Of a stretch of 64,000 nt of DNA, positions 17,410 through 26,297 are shown piece by piece. Within the stretch, counting starts at the first letter, position 1, and each line of letters opens with the position of its first letter. Source of the DNA: Shinella sp032095155 (lineage in GTDB: Bacteria > Pseudomonadota > Alphaproteobacteria > Rhizobiales > Rhizobiaceae); the NCBI RefSeq assembly GCF_049199905.1, contig NZ_JBLZPK010000019.1, forward strand, positions 12,987 through 76,986, read 5' to 3'. The notes beneath the pieces are model-generated. The model searched no databases, was not told where the DNA came from, and worked only from the letters and a program-made list of their open reading frames with translations. The position numbers and the translations under genes were made by a program.

Positions 17410-18150
17410 TCAATGCGCGATGCGGCTGAGGAAACGACGAGAACGGAGCGCGGCCTTTGGACTGAAGAAAGTGTCGGGAGCAACGGCCTCGACGATCTCG
17501 CCCCCTTCCATGAAAACAATACGGTCGGCGATGCGGCGCGCAAATCCCATTTCGTGGGTCACGCACAGCATCGTCATTCCATTCGCGGCGAGCTTGGCCA
17601 TGACCTCGAGCACTTCGGTAATCGACTCGGGATCAAGCGCTGAGGTCGGCTCATCGAACAGCATGACCTGGGGCTTGAGGCAGAGGCTGCGGGCTATGGC
17701 AACCCGCTGCTGCTGACCACCTGAAAGCTGGTAGGGGAACTTGCCGGCGTGCCCGTCCATGCGCACGCTGGCAAGCAGTTCCATGGCAAACGCCTCGGCC
17801 TCCGCCCGTGCGACCCCATGGGTATGGATGGGCGAGAGGGTGCAGTTGCCGAGCACGGAGAGATGCGGGATGAGGTTGAAATGCTGAAAGCACATGCCGA
17901 CGCGGTTTCGCACGGCCCGTACGGTCGCCGGCCGGTCGTCGAGCACGATGCCGTCCACCGTCAGCGCACCTGACTGGTGGGCTTCGAGCCGGTTGACGCA
18001 ACGGATGAGCGTCGATTTGCCCGAGCCGGACTGCCCACACAGGACGATGCGTTCTCCAGGGGAAATCGCAAGCTCGATATCCTTCAGCGCATGGAATGCA
18101 CCATAGAACTTGTTGAGCTTTTCGAAGCGGACGGCGGGCAGCTCTTCCAT
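17410..18150 (-). CDS. Polar amino-acid ABC transporter ATP-binding protein
   Basis: A 246-residue single-NBD ATPase of the GlnQ/HisP group (polar amino-acid uptake). It has Walker A GQSGSGKST near residue 35, signature LSGGQQQRVAIARSL, Walker B VMLFDEPTSALD and the H-loop in VTHEMGFA. The start at 18150 is set by GGAG upstream and the family N-terminus; a longer frame upstream overlaps the permease and is unlikely. It follows two permease genes and the binding-protein gene on the same strand. Confidence 0.94.
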   Translation of the reverse strand: MEELPAVRFEKLNKFYGAFHALKDIELAISPGERIVLCGQSGSGKSTLIRCVNRLEAHQSGALTVDGIVLDDRPATVRAVRNRVGMCFQHFNLIPHLSVLGNCTLSPIHTHGVARAEAEAFAMELLASVRMDGHAGKFPYQLSGGQQQRVAIARSLCLKPQVMLFDEPTSALDPESITEVLEVMAKLAANGMTMLCVTHEMGFARRIADRIVFMEGGEIVEAVAPDTFFSPKAALRSRRFLSRIAH

Positions 18151-18160
18151 GACTTCTCTC

Positions 18161-18838
18161 CTACCGAGCGACCCAGGGGGTGCGGGTCTCGATCCGCCGC
18201 ACACCCCATTCAATGAAGAGCACGACGACGAGATAATGGGCAGCTGCAACGTAGTAGACGCTGAGATCGAAGGTCTTCGAAAAGATGAAGCGCGCCTGGC
18301 CCATCAGATCGAACACCGTGATGACAGCCAGAAGCGATGTGGATTTCAGCAGCAGGATCACTTCATTGCCGAGTGCCGGGAGGGCCTTGGAAAGGGCGAT
18401 CGGCAAGAGCACACGCCGGAAGGCCACCCAGCGGGTAAGGTTGAGCGCGGCATTGGTTTCCAGAATGGAGCGGGAGATCGTATCGAGGCTGCCGCGGATG
18501 ATCTCCGCCTGATAGGCGGCAGTGTTCAGGATAAGCGCGAGCAGGCCGCAATAATAGGCGTCGCGGAAGAACCACCAGAGCCCCGCCTGCCGCAGTTCGC
18601 CGCTGAATTGTCCGGCACCGTAGTAGATCAGGAAGAGCAGCACCAGCATGGGCAATCCGCGCAGGACATTGACGTAGCCGAGTGCCAGAAACCCCAGGAG
18701 GCCCGTTGCGCGCGAGCGCGCCACGCCGATCGGCACCGCCAGGAAGAAGCCGAGAACGATGGCGGATGCCGTGAGGCCGATCGTGGTGAAGAGTCCATCG
18801 CGCCAGAGCGTCCAGTTGTCCAGCCAAAGGTCAAGCAT
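18161..18838 (-). CDS. Amino-acid ABC transporter permease (second)
   Basis: A 225-residue HisM/GlnP-type inner-membrane permease. It has about five hydrophobic segments and the EAA-like loop near the C-terminal half (AALNLTRWVAFRRVLLPIAL) that docks the ATPase. ATG 18838 has AGGGGG upstream and overlaps the end of the first permease gene by 8 bases. Together the two permeases form the heterodimeric channel usual for polar amino-acid systems. Confidence 0.92.
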   Translation of the reverse strand: MLDLWLDNWTLWRDGLFTTIGLTASAIVLGFFLAVPIGVARSRATGLLGFLALGYVNVLRGLPMLVLLFLIYYGAGQFSGELRQAGLWWFFRDAYYCGLLALILNTAAYQAEIIRGSLDTISRSILETNAALNLTRWVAFRRVLLPIALSKALPALGNEVILLLKSTSLLAVITVFDLMGQARFIFSKTFDLSVYYVAAAHYLVVVLFIEWGVRRIETRTPWVAR

Positions 18839-19556
18839 GCTGGCCCCCTGCGGCAGTGAACCCACGCGAAGCCCGCCCTTCGAGTACCTTCTGCACCAGA
18901 GAGGACAGCGTCACCAGCCCGACATAGATTGTGCCGATGGCCAGATAGAACAGGAACGGCTCGCGCGTCGTATTGATCGCGATGACCGCGACATGGGTGA
19001 GATCGCTCAGCGCGATGACGGAAACGAGGGAGGTATCCTTGAGAAGGATGACCCAGAGATTGCCGAAGCCGGGCAGCGCATGGCGCCAGAGCTGCGGCAG
19101 GATCACCTTGTGGAAGGATCTTGCTCGCGAGAGACCGAGTGCAGCCGCAGCCTCGAATTGTCCGTTGCCGACGGCGTTCATCGCCGCACGCACGACCTCG
19201 CTGCCATAGGCGCTGATCACAAGGCTCAGCGCCACGAGTCCGGCAAAGAAGGGACTGATGGAAAGGTCGGCCTGCGGAAGGAAACGTCGCACCAGCCAGC
19301 TCAGCACGGCCTGCGCCTGATAGTAGAGAATAAGGAGCGTCAGAATTTCCGGCAGGCTTTTGAAAACGGTCGCATAGGCCTGCCCGACGATCCGCACCGG
19401 CGCCAGCGACGAGGAGCGCGCACAATGGATCGCGAAGGACAGCACGATGGCCACCGGAAAGGTTGCAAGGGCGAGGGCGAGGGTGACGCAGAGACCCCAC
19501 AAAATCTCGTCACCCCAGCCGCCAGGCCCGATGACTAGAAGGGATAATATGTCCAT
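18831..19556 (-). CDS. Amino-acid ABC transporter permease (first)
   Basis: A 241-residue HisQ/GlnP-type permease with several membrane helices. The loop AAALGLSRARSFHKVILPQL is the EAA motif that contacts the ATPase. I chose ATG 19556 (MDILSLLVIG), although ATG 19571 is also in frame. It lies about 80 bases after the binding-protein gene, a gap with a weak GC hairpin (19588-19606). Confidence 0.92.
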   Translation of the reverse strand: MDILSLLVIGPGGWGDEILWGLCVTLALALATFPVAIVLSFAIHCARSSSLAPVRIVGQAYATVFKSLPEILTLLILYYQAQAVLSWLVRRFLPQADLSISPFFAGLVALSLVISAYGSEVVRAAMNAVGNGQFEAAAALGLSRARSFHKVILPQLWRHALPGFGNLWVILLKDTSLVSVIALSDLTHVAVIAINTTREPFLFYLAIGTIYVGLVTLSSLVQKVLEGRASRGFTAAGGQHA

Positions 19557-19634
19557 GACCTGTCTCGGCACGTGCTGACGGCAGACAAAGCCCGCAGCCG
19601 GGCCTTGCCATAGTTTACGCCTGTCTGGATCGGG

Positions 19635-20432
19635 TTACTTGCCGAAGAGCTCGCTCGCATTCTTCGGCTTCTGACGGATGTCGAAGTCGAAATACTTCTT
19701 GCGGATCGTGTCGTAGGTGCCATTGCTCACGAGTTCGGCGAGGGCGGCGTTCACACGTTCGCGCAGGGCATCGTCATCTTTGCGGAAAGCAAGGCCAGCT
19801 CCCAGCGTGCCGTCCTGCAGGAACTCTTCGCCCACGAAAACACAGCAATCCTCGTCCTGCGCCAGCCAGTCGGCACTGGCGATCTTGGATTCAACCAGAA
19901 GGTCCAGGCGGCTGCTCTTCATATCAAGGAAGGCCTCACCGAGCGTCGGATAAAGCTTCACCTCGTTGTCGGGGAAAAACTGCTTGAGCATGTCGACGGC
20001 AATCGAGCCGGATTGCGTACCGATTACGAGGTCCTTCGCCGCGGCCGGCTTGACGTCGGCAAGACCAAGCTCCTTTAGCGCTACAAAACGCATGGTGTTG
20101 AAGTAGTAGGGGTCGGAGAAGCTGACCTTTTCCATGCGCGCGTCGGTGATGGCCATGGAGGAGGCGATGATGTCGAACTTGCTGGCCTGGAGTGCTGGAA
20201 TGATGCCACTCCACTCGTTGACGCTCCATTCGCACTCAGCCTTCAGCTCGGCGCAGATCGCGTTGCCGAGATCGATGTCGAAGCCCTTTAGCTGGCCATC
20301 CTCGGCGACATAGTTGAAGGGCGGGTAAGCGCCCTCTGCTCCCATGCGGATTGTCTCTGCCTTCGCCGAAAGCGCGCCGGTCAGCACGAGCGCCATCGCT
20401 GCGCATGCATAAAGCTTCATTTTTTTCATCAT
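19635..20432 (-). CDS. Periplasmic amino-acid-binding protein
   Basis: A 265-residue type II periplasmic binding protein (SBP_bac_3 family: lysine/arginine/ornithine, histidine or opine type). It has a lysine-rich start MMKKMKLYACAAMALVL, cleavage near SAKA-E (about residue 25), and the core pattern GAYPPFNY then GFDIDLGNAIC. The start is set by AGGG before the first ATG of the MMKKM run; the upstream frame is unlikely. Cys pairs are visible (AICAELKAEC and DEDCCVF), which may form disulfides. It leads the operon binding protein, two permeases, ATPase, M81 peptidase, and faces a LysR gene. Confidence 0.93.
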   Translation of the reverse strand: MMKKMKLYACAAMALVLTGALSAKAETIRMGAEGAYPPFNYVAEDGQLKGFDIDLGNAICAELKAECEWSVNEWSGIIPALQASKFDIIASSMAITDARMEKVSFSDPYYFNTMRFVALKELGLADVKPAAAKDLVIGTQSGSIAVDMLKQFFPDNEVKLYPTLGEAFLDMKSSRLDLLVESKIASADWLAQDEDCCVFVGEEFLQDGTLGAGLAFRKDDDALRERVNAALAELVSNGTYDTIRKKYFDFDIRQKPKNASELFGK

Positions 20433-20518
20433 CGTTCCCTCGTTCTTCTTTGCTGCCGGATTGCCTGCCACACGCGCTCCACCCGGCACGCCAGGCACCG
20501 AAGTCGGAAATAAAACAT

Positions 20519-20528
20519 TGAAATTTCA
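20519..20528. promoter_or_regulatory. Palindrome in divergent gap, candidate LysR site
   Basis: The perfect palindrome TGAAATTTCA lies in the 216-base gap between the amino-acid transporter operon and the divergent lysR gene. LysR regulators often bind such dyads between their own gene and the target. The gap is AT-rich near the lysR start. Support is positional only. Confidence 0.3.
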
Positions 20529-20648
20529 GAGGCGCGCAGAAATGGGGCATCCAGTCCATTTTCATTCTGCCCCCATAGAATTACTGTTGAGATAGCGGCG
20601 CAACAATGCAAAAGATATATTCTTGATCATTAGTTTTTCTCATGTCCA

Positions 20649-21554
20649 ATGACCGAACGCCAACGCCGAAAGCAGCTCGCTAACCTGCGCGCCCTCCGCG
20701 CCTTCGAGGCTGTGGGTCACCACCGAAGCTTCACGGCGGCGGCGAACGAACTTGCCGTCAGCCAGGGCGCCGTGAGCCACCAGATCAAGCACCTCGAAGA
20801 GCGGCTGGGCCGGCGCTTACTGGAGCGCAATGCGCGCGGCGTCAGCCTCACCTCGGAAGGCAGCCTCCTGCTCGATGTCTGCGCGCGTGCCTTTGAGGAA
20901 ATCGCCAACGCCCTGTCGCTTATTGGTCAGGAGAACGATACGAGGATACTGCGCATCCGGACCGGCCCGTTCTTCGCAATGGAGGTGCTCGTGCCCCGTA
21001 TGGCAGCTTTTCTTGCCCAGAACCCCGGCATTCAGCTCCATCTCATTAACCTGGAAGAACGAAGCGGCGGCCAAGAGCGCGAGGACGCGCAGATAAAGTA
21101 CTGCCTCAACCCGCCGGCGGGCCAACATGCGATTGAGGTGCTGCGCGAGCGCCTTGTGCCAGTGTGCAGCCCAGCCCTGCTGGCGAGCGTCGAACCCGAC
21201 ACCGACATTCTATTTAGCCAAAACGTCGCGCGCCTTCACTATCGTGATGCGAGCGACTGGAAAAATTGGTTCGCTCACAACAACCTGCAGGAAACGCGCA
21301 CGATCGCTAACCTCTTCTTCGACGACCAGCACACACTGCTCGCTGCCGCCCGGTCCGGCCACGGCATCGGCTTCTCGCATCGCGCCTTCGTGGAGGCGGA
21401 CGTCGCGCGGGGTACGCTCTGCATCCTCTCCGAGGATATGTTTCAGCCGGAAGAATCTTACAAATTCATCTGCACCAAAGAGAGCATGAACGGCAATCCC
21501 GCTCTCGCACGATTCCGGGATTGGCTGATCGAGGAGGTACAAGCCATTCGCTAG
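20649..21554 (+). CDS. LysR family transcriptional regulator (GcvA-like)
   Basis: A 301-residue LysR regulator. The N-terminal winged helix (about 10-70) contains FEAVGHHRSFTAAANELAVS and AVSHQIKHLEERLGRRLL. A periplasmic-binding-protein-like effector domain follows (about 95-300). It is transcribed divergently from the amino-acid ABC operon and the M81 peptidase gene, so it very likely regulates them in response to the transported compound. After it, 21555-21743 (189 bases) contains nothing I can support. Confidence 0.9.
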   Translation: MTERQRRKQLANLRALRAFEAVGHHRSFTAAANELAVSQGAVSHQIKHLEERLGRRLLERNARGVSLTSEGSLLLDVCARAFEEIANALSLIGQENDTRILRIRTGPFFAMEVLVPRMAAFLAQNPGIQLHLINLEERSGGQEREDAQIKYCLNPPAGQHAIEVLRERLVPVCSPALLASVEPDTDILFSQNVARLHYRDASDWKNWFAHNNLQETRTIANLFFDDQHTLLAAARSGHGIGFSHRAFVEADVARGTLCILSEDMFQPEESYKFICTKESMNGNPALARFRDWLIEEVQAIR

Positions 21555-21743
21555 TGGAAATGATGCAAAACAGTTTTGTGTCGCATCCTTCGACTTCACA
21601 TATTGCCGTGTGAGCACTCTCGCTTCCGATGCTCTGCATGCCTCCGGACTTGGCATCCATCACCGCGCAGGTGGTACGCCGAAGCCATTGCCGTCTTGAG
21701 AACATGGTTCTCAGCCGTAAGCTCGAACACCACCGAGGCGCGG

Positions 21744-22640
21744 CTAGGCGGGAAGATGAGGCGTGCTAACAAGCTTGCTCTTAAGGCGAGCTGTATCCAT
21801 GCCGAGTTCGATGAAACGATGCGCGTGCCGGGCAAGCGCGACGTTGTCATCCCAAAGATTGCGCCAGATGGCCGTTTTCAGCGAAAGGTCCTTGTCTACA
21901 ATGGTCGTAGAGAAAGATTCAAAGGTGACGTAATCGTCCCAGCCGATGGCGACCAGCGCATCGAAGATCGTCGCAAAGTCGATTGTACCAGTGCCGAGAT
22001 AGCCACGATGGCTCTCGCCGATATGGATATAGCCGATCTTGTCAGCGGCATGGCGGATGGCTAGGCCAACATCGGCCTCCTCGATGTTCATATGGAACGT
22101 GTCGAGATGCAGAAACACGTTCGAAGCGCCAGTGTCGTTGATATACGCAAGACCTTGAGCTGCAGTATTCAGCATATTGCTCTCGAAGCGATTGACGATT
22201 TCGAGGTTGAGCGTAACGCCTGCAGTCTTTGCCCGGTCGGCAACCTTCGACAAGGTTGAGACGCTCGTGTCCCAGTTCTTCCGGGTGAGACTACGCTCCA
22301 GCTTGCCATGAGCGGAACTGAGAATACCCGCCAATTTCGTGCCGCCGAGATCGCGCACCAGTGCGACCGCACGGTCTAGGATGTCGACGCCGTTTGAGAC
22401 GACCGAGAGATCATCGCTAGAAATGTCACCTTCCGGCGGAAGCCCCATGCTAATCGCCACGTCGAGGCCGAGTTCCCGGATGCGGCCGGCAAGCCACTTC
22501 ACATCGACCTGTTGCGGATCAAGATAAGAAAACTCAATGAGCTTGTAGCCCAACCGGTGCGTGTTCTCGAGCGCCTTTTCAAGCTCCTCGCGTGAAGAGC
22601 CTGCGCTCCAGACAAAGGAATGGACACCGATTTTCGACAT
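21744..22640 (-). CDS. D-tagatose/D-psicose 3-epimerase family sugar epimerase
   Basis: A 298-residue TIM-barrel protein of the AP_endonuc_2 superfamily. The metal ligands expected for ketose 3-epimerases are in place: Glu147 (LNLEIVNRFE), Asp180 (LHLDTFHMNIEE), His206 (IHIGESHRG) and Glu241 (VTFESFS). Their spacing (33, 26 and 35 residues) equals that of the Agrobacterium D-psicose 3-epimerase ligands (150, 183, 209, 244). It should invert C3 of a free ketose with Mn or Co. It is the last gene of the DeoR/FGGY/ABC unit, after the binding-protein gene and a strong hairpin. ATG 22640 is the family start; the longer frame reads through the hairpin. Confidence 0.88.
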   Translation of the reverse strand: MSKIGVHSFVWSAGSSREELEKALENTHRLGYKLIEFSYLDPQQVDVKWLAGRIRELGLDVAISMGLPPEGDISSDDLSVVSNGVDILDRAVALVRDLGGTKLAGILSSAHGKLERSLTRKNWDTSVSTLSKVADRAKTAGVTLNLEIVNRFESNMLNTAAQGLAYINDTGASNVFLHLDTFHMNIEEADVGLAIRHAADKIGYIHIGESHRGYLGTGTIDFATIFDALVAIGWDDYVTFESFSTTIVDKDLSLKTAIWRNLWDDNVALARHAHRFIELGMDTARLKSKLVSTPHLPA

Positions 22641-22678
22641 GATCCCGGCTACTTTCTGAAATCGATTGGAAGAAGGTC

Positions 22679-22713
22679 GGACGGGCACGCCGCTTTCGCC
22701 TGCGTGCCCGTCC
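22679..22713 (-). promoter_or_regulatory. Strong hairpin after sugar-binding-protein gene
   Basis: Perfect 12-bp arms GGACGGGCACGC (22679-22690) and GCGTGCCCGTCC (22702-22713) flank an 11-base loop. The hairpin lies between the binding-protein stop (22729) and the epimerase start (22640). No T-tract follows on the minus strand, so it is likely an mRNA stabiliser or partial terminator. Confidence 0.7.
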
Positions 22714-22728
22714 ATCTGGGAGGAAGAG

Positions 22729-23667
22729 TTAGCGGGCTGCGGTCCAGCCCTTGTAATCCTTGACGTTTTCTGCCGTGATGAGCTGCGGATCGAGCAGCAC
22801 GACCGGCTCAGCCGGCTTGGTGCCGTTCAGAACCTCGACGCCGAGCTTCAATGCCTGGCCGGCCATGACATAGGGGTCCTGCGATGCCGACGCCTTGATC
22901 ATCGAATTGCCGCTGGCGAGCGACGTTTCGATATCCGGCGCGCCATCGACCGCGGTGAAGAAGAATTCGCTGCGGTTTAGCTGCTTAGCGGCAAGCTCGG
23001 CGCCGATCGCTGTCGGGTCGTTGATCGCGAAGACGGCATCGATCTTGTCGAACCGGGTCAGCAGGCCCTGCATGACGGCAAGGCCACCATCGCGCGAACC
23101 CTGGCCATTCTGGTCGTCGGACAGAATCTTGATGTCGGCATGCTTGCCGAGCGCATCCTTGCAACCCTGAACGCGTTCGAGGATCGACGAGGAAGCCGGG
23201 CCGTTGATGATGATGACATCGCCCTTGTTGCCAAGCTTTTCAGCGATGTAGTTGCAGGCCTCTTCGCCGGCCTTGACGTTGTTGGTCATGACGGTGACGT
23301 CGGCGCCCGGCGCGGAGACGTCGAATGCGGCAACGACGACGCCGGCGGCCTGCGCCTTCTTCACGGCGGGTGCGATTGCCTTCGCATCGACGGCATTCAG
23401 CATGATGATATCGACGCCGGCGGCAATAAAGCTGTCGATCTGCGAGACCTGCTTGTTGAGGTCATAGTCGGCCGAGACGGAGATGACTTCGACATTCGGA
23501 TTGATCTCCTTGGCGCGGTCCTCGATGCCCTTGATCGTGGCGACGAAGAACGGATTGCCGAGCAGACCGACCGAAATGCCGATCTTGTTCAGGTCTTTGG
23601 CGGCTGCGGGCATGGCGAGCGCGGCAGCCATGGCGGTGCCGACGAGCAACTTTGACATAAGACGCAT
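22729..23667 (-). CDS. Periplasmic sugar-binding protein of ABC transporter (RbsB-like)
   Basis: A 312-residue type I periplasmic binding protein. The signal peptide ends near P-A-A-A (about residue 23), followed by a canonical KIGISVGLLGNPFF start. The QIDSFIAAGVDIIMLNAVD and INDPTAIGAE segments are typical of ribose/allose/psicose-type binding proteins. AAGGAGG sets the start. It is flanked upstream by three short hairpins and downstream by a 12-bp hairpin, which suggests a separately stabilised transcript segment. Confidence 0.93.
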   Translation of the reverse strand: MRLMSKLLVGTAMAAALAMPAAAKDLNKIGISVGLLGNPFFVATIKGIEDRAKEINPNVEVISVSADYDLNKQVSQIDSFIAAGVDIIMLNAVDAKAIAPAVKKAQAAGVVVAAFDVSAPGADVTVMTNNVKAGEEACNYIAEKLGNKGDVIIINGPASSSILERVQGCKDALGKHADIKILSDDQNGQGSRDGGLAVMQGLLTRFDKIDAVFAINDPTAIGAELAAKQLNRSEFFFTAVDGAPDIETSLASGNSMIKASASQDPYVMAGQALKLGVEVLNGTKPAEPVVLLDPQLITAENVKDYKGWTAAR

Positions 23668-23683
23668 GTTTTCCTCCTTTGGT

Positions 23684-23747
23684 GGCGCTTGTCGCGCCGT
23701 TGTCTCCGGTTGCGACCGGTTCGTTCAGCCGGACCTCACGTCCGGCT
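23684..23747 (-). promoter_or_regulatory. Cluster of three hairpins before sugar-binding-protein gene
   Basis: Between the permease end and the binding-protein start are three perfect short dyads: GGCGC/GCGCC (23684-23698), CCGGT/ACCGG (23706-23719) and AGCCGGAC/GTCCGGCT (23727-23747). The last one overlaps the permease stop. Together with the downstream hairpin they bracket the binding-protein cistron. Confidence 0.5.
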
Positions 23748-24719
23748 AAGCCCTTTGAGCCTGTAGCGATCGAGGCCGACGGCGACGATGATGACGAGGC
23801 CCTTGATGATGTACTGCCAGATGTCCGAAACCCCGACCAGAATGAGGCCGTTGGAGAGAACCGCGATGATCAGCGCGCCGATAAGAGTGCCCCAGATGGA
23901 ACCGACACCGCCGACAAAGCTGGTGCCACCGAGGATAACGGCGGCGATCGCATCGAGTTCGTACGCCTGACCGAGCTGCAGGCCGTTGGCCGCATAGAGG
24001 CGGGCTGCCGACATGGCGCCGCCAACACCGGAAAGCAGGCCGGACATCGAGTAGACGAAGAGCAGCACCAGCGGCACCTTGATGCCGGTCAGCCGCGCGG
24101 CCTCGGAATTGCCGCCAACGGCATAGATCCAGGTGCCCAGCACGGTGCGCTTCAGGATGAACCAGGACAAGATGATCGTGGCAATCGCGATGACGGCGAG
24201 CCACGGCACACCGAACAGCGAGCCGTTGCCGATGAAGTCGAACGGCAGGTCCGGGTTGAAGACGGTCGTGTCGCCGCCGAGCAGGCGCGCCACGCCGCGG
24301 ATGGCGGTGAGCGAGCCGAGCGTCACGATGAAGGGCGGCAGCTGCAGCCAGGCGATGATCGCGCCGTTGAGGAAACCGCAGGCCAACCCGGCCACGATCG
24401 CCGCGGGAATACCGAGCATGCCGAGATCCGGCACCAGCGAGACGATGACCGCGATCATGGCGGAGGCGGCAAGGATCGAGCCGACGGAGAGGTCGATACC
24501 GCCCGTCAGGATGACGAAGGTCATGCCGGCGGCCAGCACCGTGTTGATCGATGCCTGCTGCATGACGATCGACAGGTTGTTGACCGAAAGGAACCGGCCG
24601 CTGAGCACATGGAAGCCGATGGCCAACAGTACAAGCACCGGCAGCATGCCGAGCGCCGTCAGCGTCGAGCGCAGTTTCAGCTTTTCCATCCGGCCCTGTT
24701 CGGTTTCGCTCGCACTCAT
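23736..24719 (-). CDS. Ribose-type sugar ABC transporter permease
   Basis: A 327-residue RbsC-type permease. Family segments are GGIDLSVGSILAASAM (about residues 75-90), PPFIVTLGSLTAIRG and VILGGTSFVGGVGSIWGT. ATG 24719 is chosen over an in-frame upstream ATG because the family N-terminus and a GGGACG site precede it. It lies between the ATPase and binding-protein genes of the DeoR/FGGY unit. Confidence 0.93.
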   Translation of the reverse strand: MSASETEQGRMEKLKLRSTLTALGMLPVLVLLAIGFHVLSGRFLSVNNLSIVMQQASINTVLAAGMTFVILTGGIDLSVGSILAASAMIAVIVSLVPDLGMLGIPAAIVAGLACGFLNGAIIAWLQLPPFIVTLGSLTAIRGVARLLGGDTTVFNPDLPFDFIGNGSLFGVPWLAVIAIATIILSWFILKRTVLGTWIYAVGGNSEAARLTGIKVPLVLLFVYSMSGLLSGVGGAMSAARLYAANGLQLGQAYELDAIAAVILGGTSFVGGVGSIWGTLIGALIIAVLSNGLILVGVSDIWQYIIKGLVIIVAVGLDRYRLKGLSRT

Positions 24720-24755
24720 GGTTTCGTCCCGTCTTCTTCGTTTCTGTCTTCGCAA

Positions 24756-26297
24756 TCAGGCTGCATGGCCGGCTGAGCCGGTCGCAAGCGCCATGATCGC
24801 CTCCTGCTCGATCGGCACTTCTGCCGAACCTGTCACTTCACCGGCGATCCGCCCCTCACGCATGACCAGCACACGATCGGCAATACCGAGGATTTCCGGC
24901 AGATCGCTGGAGATGACGACGATCGCGATGCCGTTCTGTGCGAGGTCGTCGATGATCCGGTAGATTTCCGACTTGGCGCCCACATCGACGCCGCGTGTCG
25001 GTTCGTCGAGGATGATGGCCTTGGGCCTTGTCTCGAGCAGACGCGCAAGCAGCACCTTCTGCTGGTTTCCCCCGGACAGAGCACCGACATTGATTTGCGT
25101 ACTGGCTGTGCGGATCGAGAGCGACTTCACCGAATGTGATGCCCGTTCTTGCGCTCGCGCAAAGTTGCGCACCCCGGCTGCCTTCGCATCATCGGCAATC
25201 ACACCGATATTGATGTTGTCGCTGATCGACATGTCTAGGAACAGGCCGAGCGCCTTGCGATCCTCCGTGAGGTAGGCGATACCCGCATCCAGCGCGTCAC
25301 GTGGCGAGCTGATCGCAAGCGGCTTGCCATTCAGCATCACTTCGCCGGACGTCCGGTTGTCGGCGCCGTAGACGAGGCGCGCCAGTTCCGTGCGCCCCGA
25401 GCCGACGAGGCCCGCAATGCCGAGTACTTCGCCGGCGCGCACCTCGAACGAGCAATCATGCACCTTGCTGCCGTCGCCGACCTTTTCGACCGAAAGCACC
25501 GCCGAGCGTTCGCCGGCGCCTTGCCGATGCTCCTTCTTGTAGAAGGATGAGAGATCCCGGCCGACCATCATCGAGACGAGCTTGCTGGCGGAAAGATCCG
25601 CACGGTCGAGGGTGCCGACATAGGCGCCGTCACGCAGCACACTCACCCGGTCGGAGAGCTGATAGATCTCCTCCATGCGGTGGCTGATATAGATGATGGC
25701 GATGCCATCGGCTTTGAGACGGGCAATGACGTCGAACAGCCTGTCGGTCTCGCGGCTTGTCAGCGACGTCGTCGGCTCGTCCATGACGATGATGCGGGCA
25801 TTGGTGGTCAGCGCGCGCGCGATCTCCACCATCTGCCGTTCGCCGAGCGACAGCTCCGCGACGCGGCGGGAGGCGTCGAAACCGATGCCTAGCTGCTTGA
25901 GAATAGGTTCTGCCCGGCGGCGCATTTCCGCGCGATCGGCAACGCCGAAACGTGACGGCTCGTTTCCGAGAAACATGTTCTGCGCCACCGTCAGGTTCGG
26001 CGCGAGCGAAAGTTCCTGATAGATGACCGCAATGCCATAGGCCTTGGCCTTCAACGGGTCGCCGAGCGCCACCGTCTCGCCGTCGATCAGCACCGAGCCG
26101 CCCGGATCGGCCGTGTAAGCGCCCGACAGGATCTTCATCAGCGTCGACTTGCCCGCGCCGTTCTCGCCCATCAAAGCGTGCACTTCGCCGGAATGGACCG
26201 CAAGGCTCACCTGCGACAAGGCTTTCGACGCACCGAAGGTCTTGCTGATATCGCGCATCTCTAGGAGCGCGCGCTGCCCGTTCGCCGCTGCCGTCAT
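24756..26297 (-). CDS. Ribose-type sugar ABC transporter, duplicated ATP-binding subunit
   Basis: A 513-residue RbsA/MglA-type ATPase. NBD1 has GENGAGKST, ELSLGERQMVEIARAL and VMDEPTTSLT. NBD2 has GLVGSGRTEL, LSGGNQQKVLLARLL and ILDEPTRGVDVGAK. All motifs look functional. The start ATGA overlaps the stop of the FGGY kinase gene by 4 bases and has GGAGAAG upstream, so kinase and transporter are coupled. Confidence 0.94.
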   Translation of the reverse strand: MTAAANGQRALLEMRDISKTFGASKALSQVSLAVHSGEVHALMGENGAGKSTLMKILSGAYTADPGGSVLIDGETVALGDPLKAKAYGIAVIYQELSLAPNLTVAQNMFLGNEPSRFGVADRAEMRRRAEPILKQLGIGFDASRRVAELSLGERQMVEIARALTTNARIIVMDEPTTSLTSRETDRLFDVIARLKADGIAIIYISHRMEEIYQLSDRVSVLRDGAYVGTLDRADLSASKLVSMMVGRDLSSFYKKEHRQGAGERSAVLSVEKVGDGSKVHDCSFEVRAGEVLGIAGLVGSGRTELARLVYGADNRTSGEVMLNGKPLAISSPRDALDAGIAYLTEDRKALGLFLDMSISDNINIGVIADDAKAAGVRNFARAQERASHSVKSLSIRTASTQINVGALSGGNQQKVLLARLLETRPKAIILDEPTRGVDVGAKSEIYRIIDDLAQNGIAIVVISSDLPEILGIADRVLVMREGRIAGEVTGSAEVPIEQEAIMALATGSAGHAA

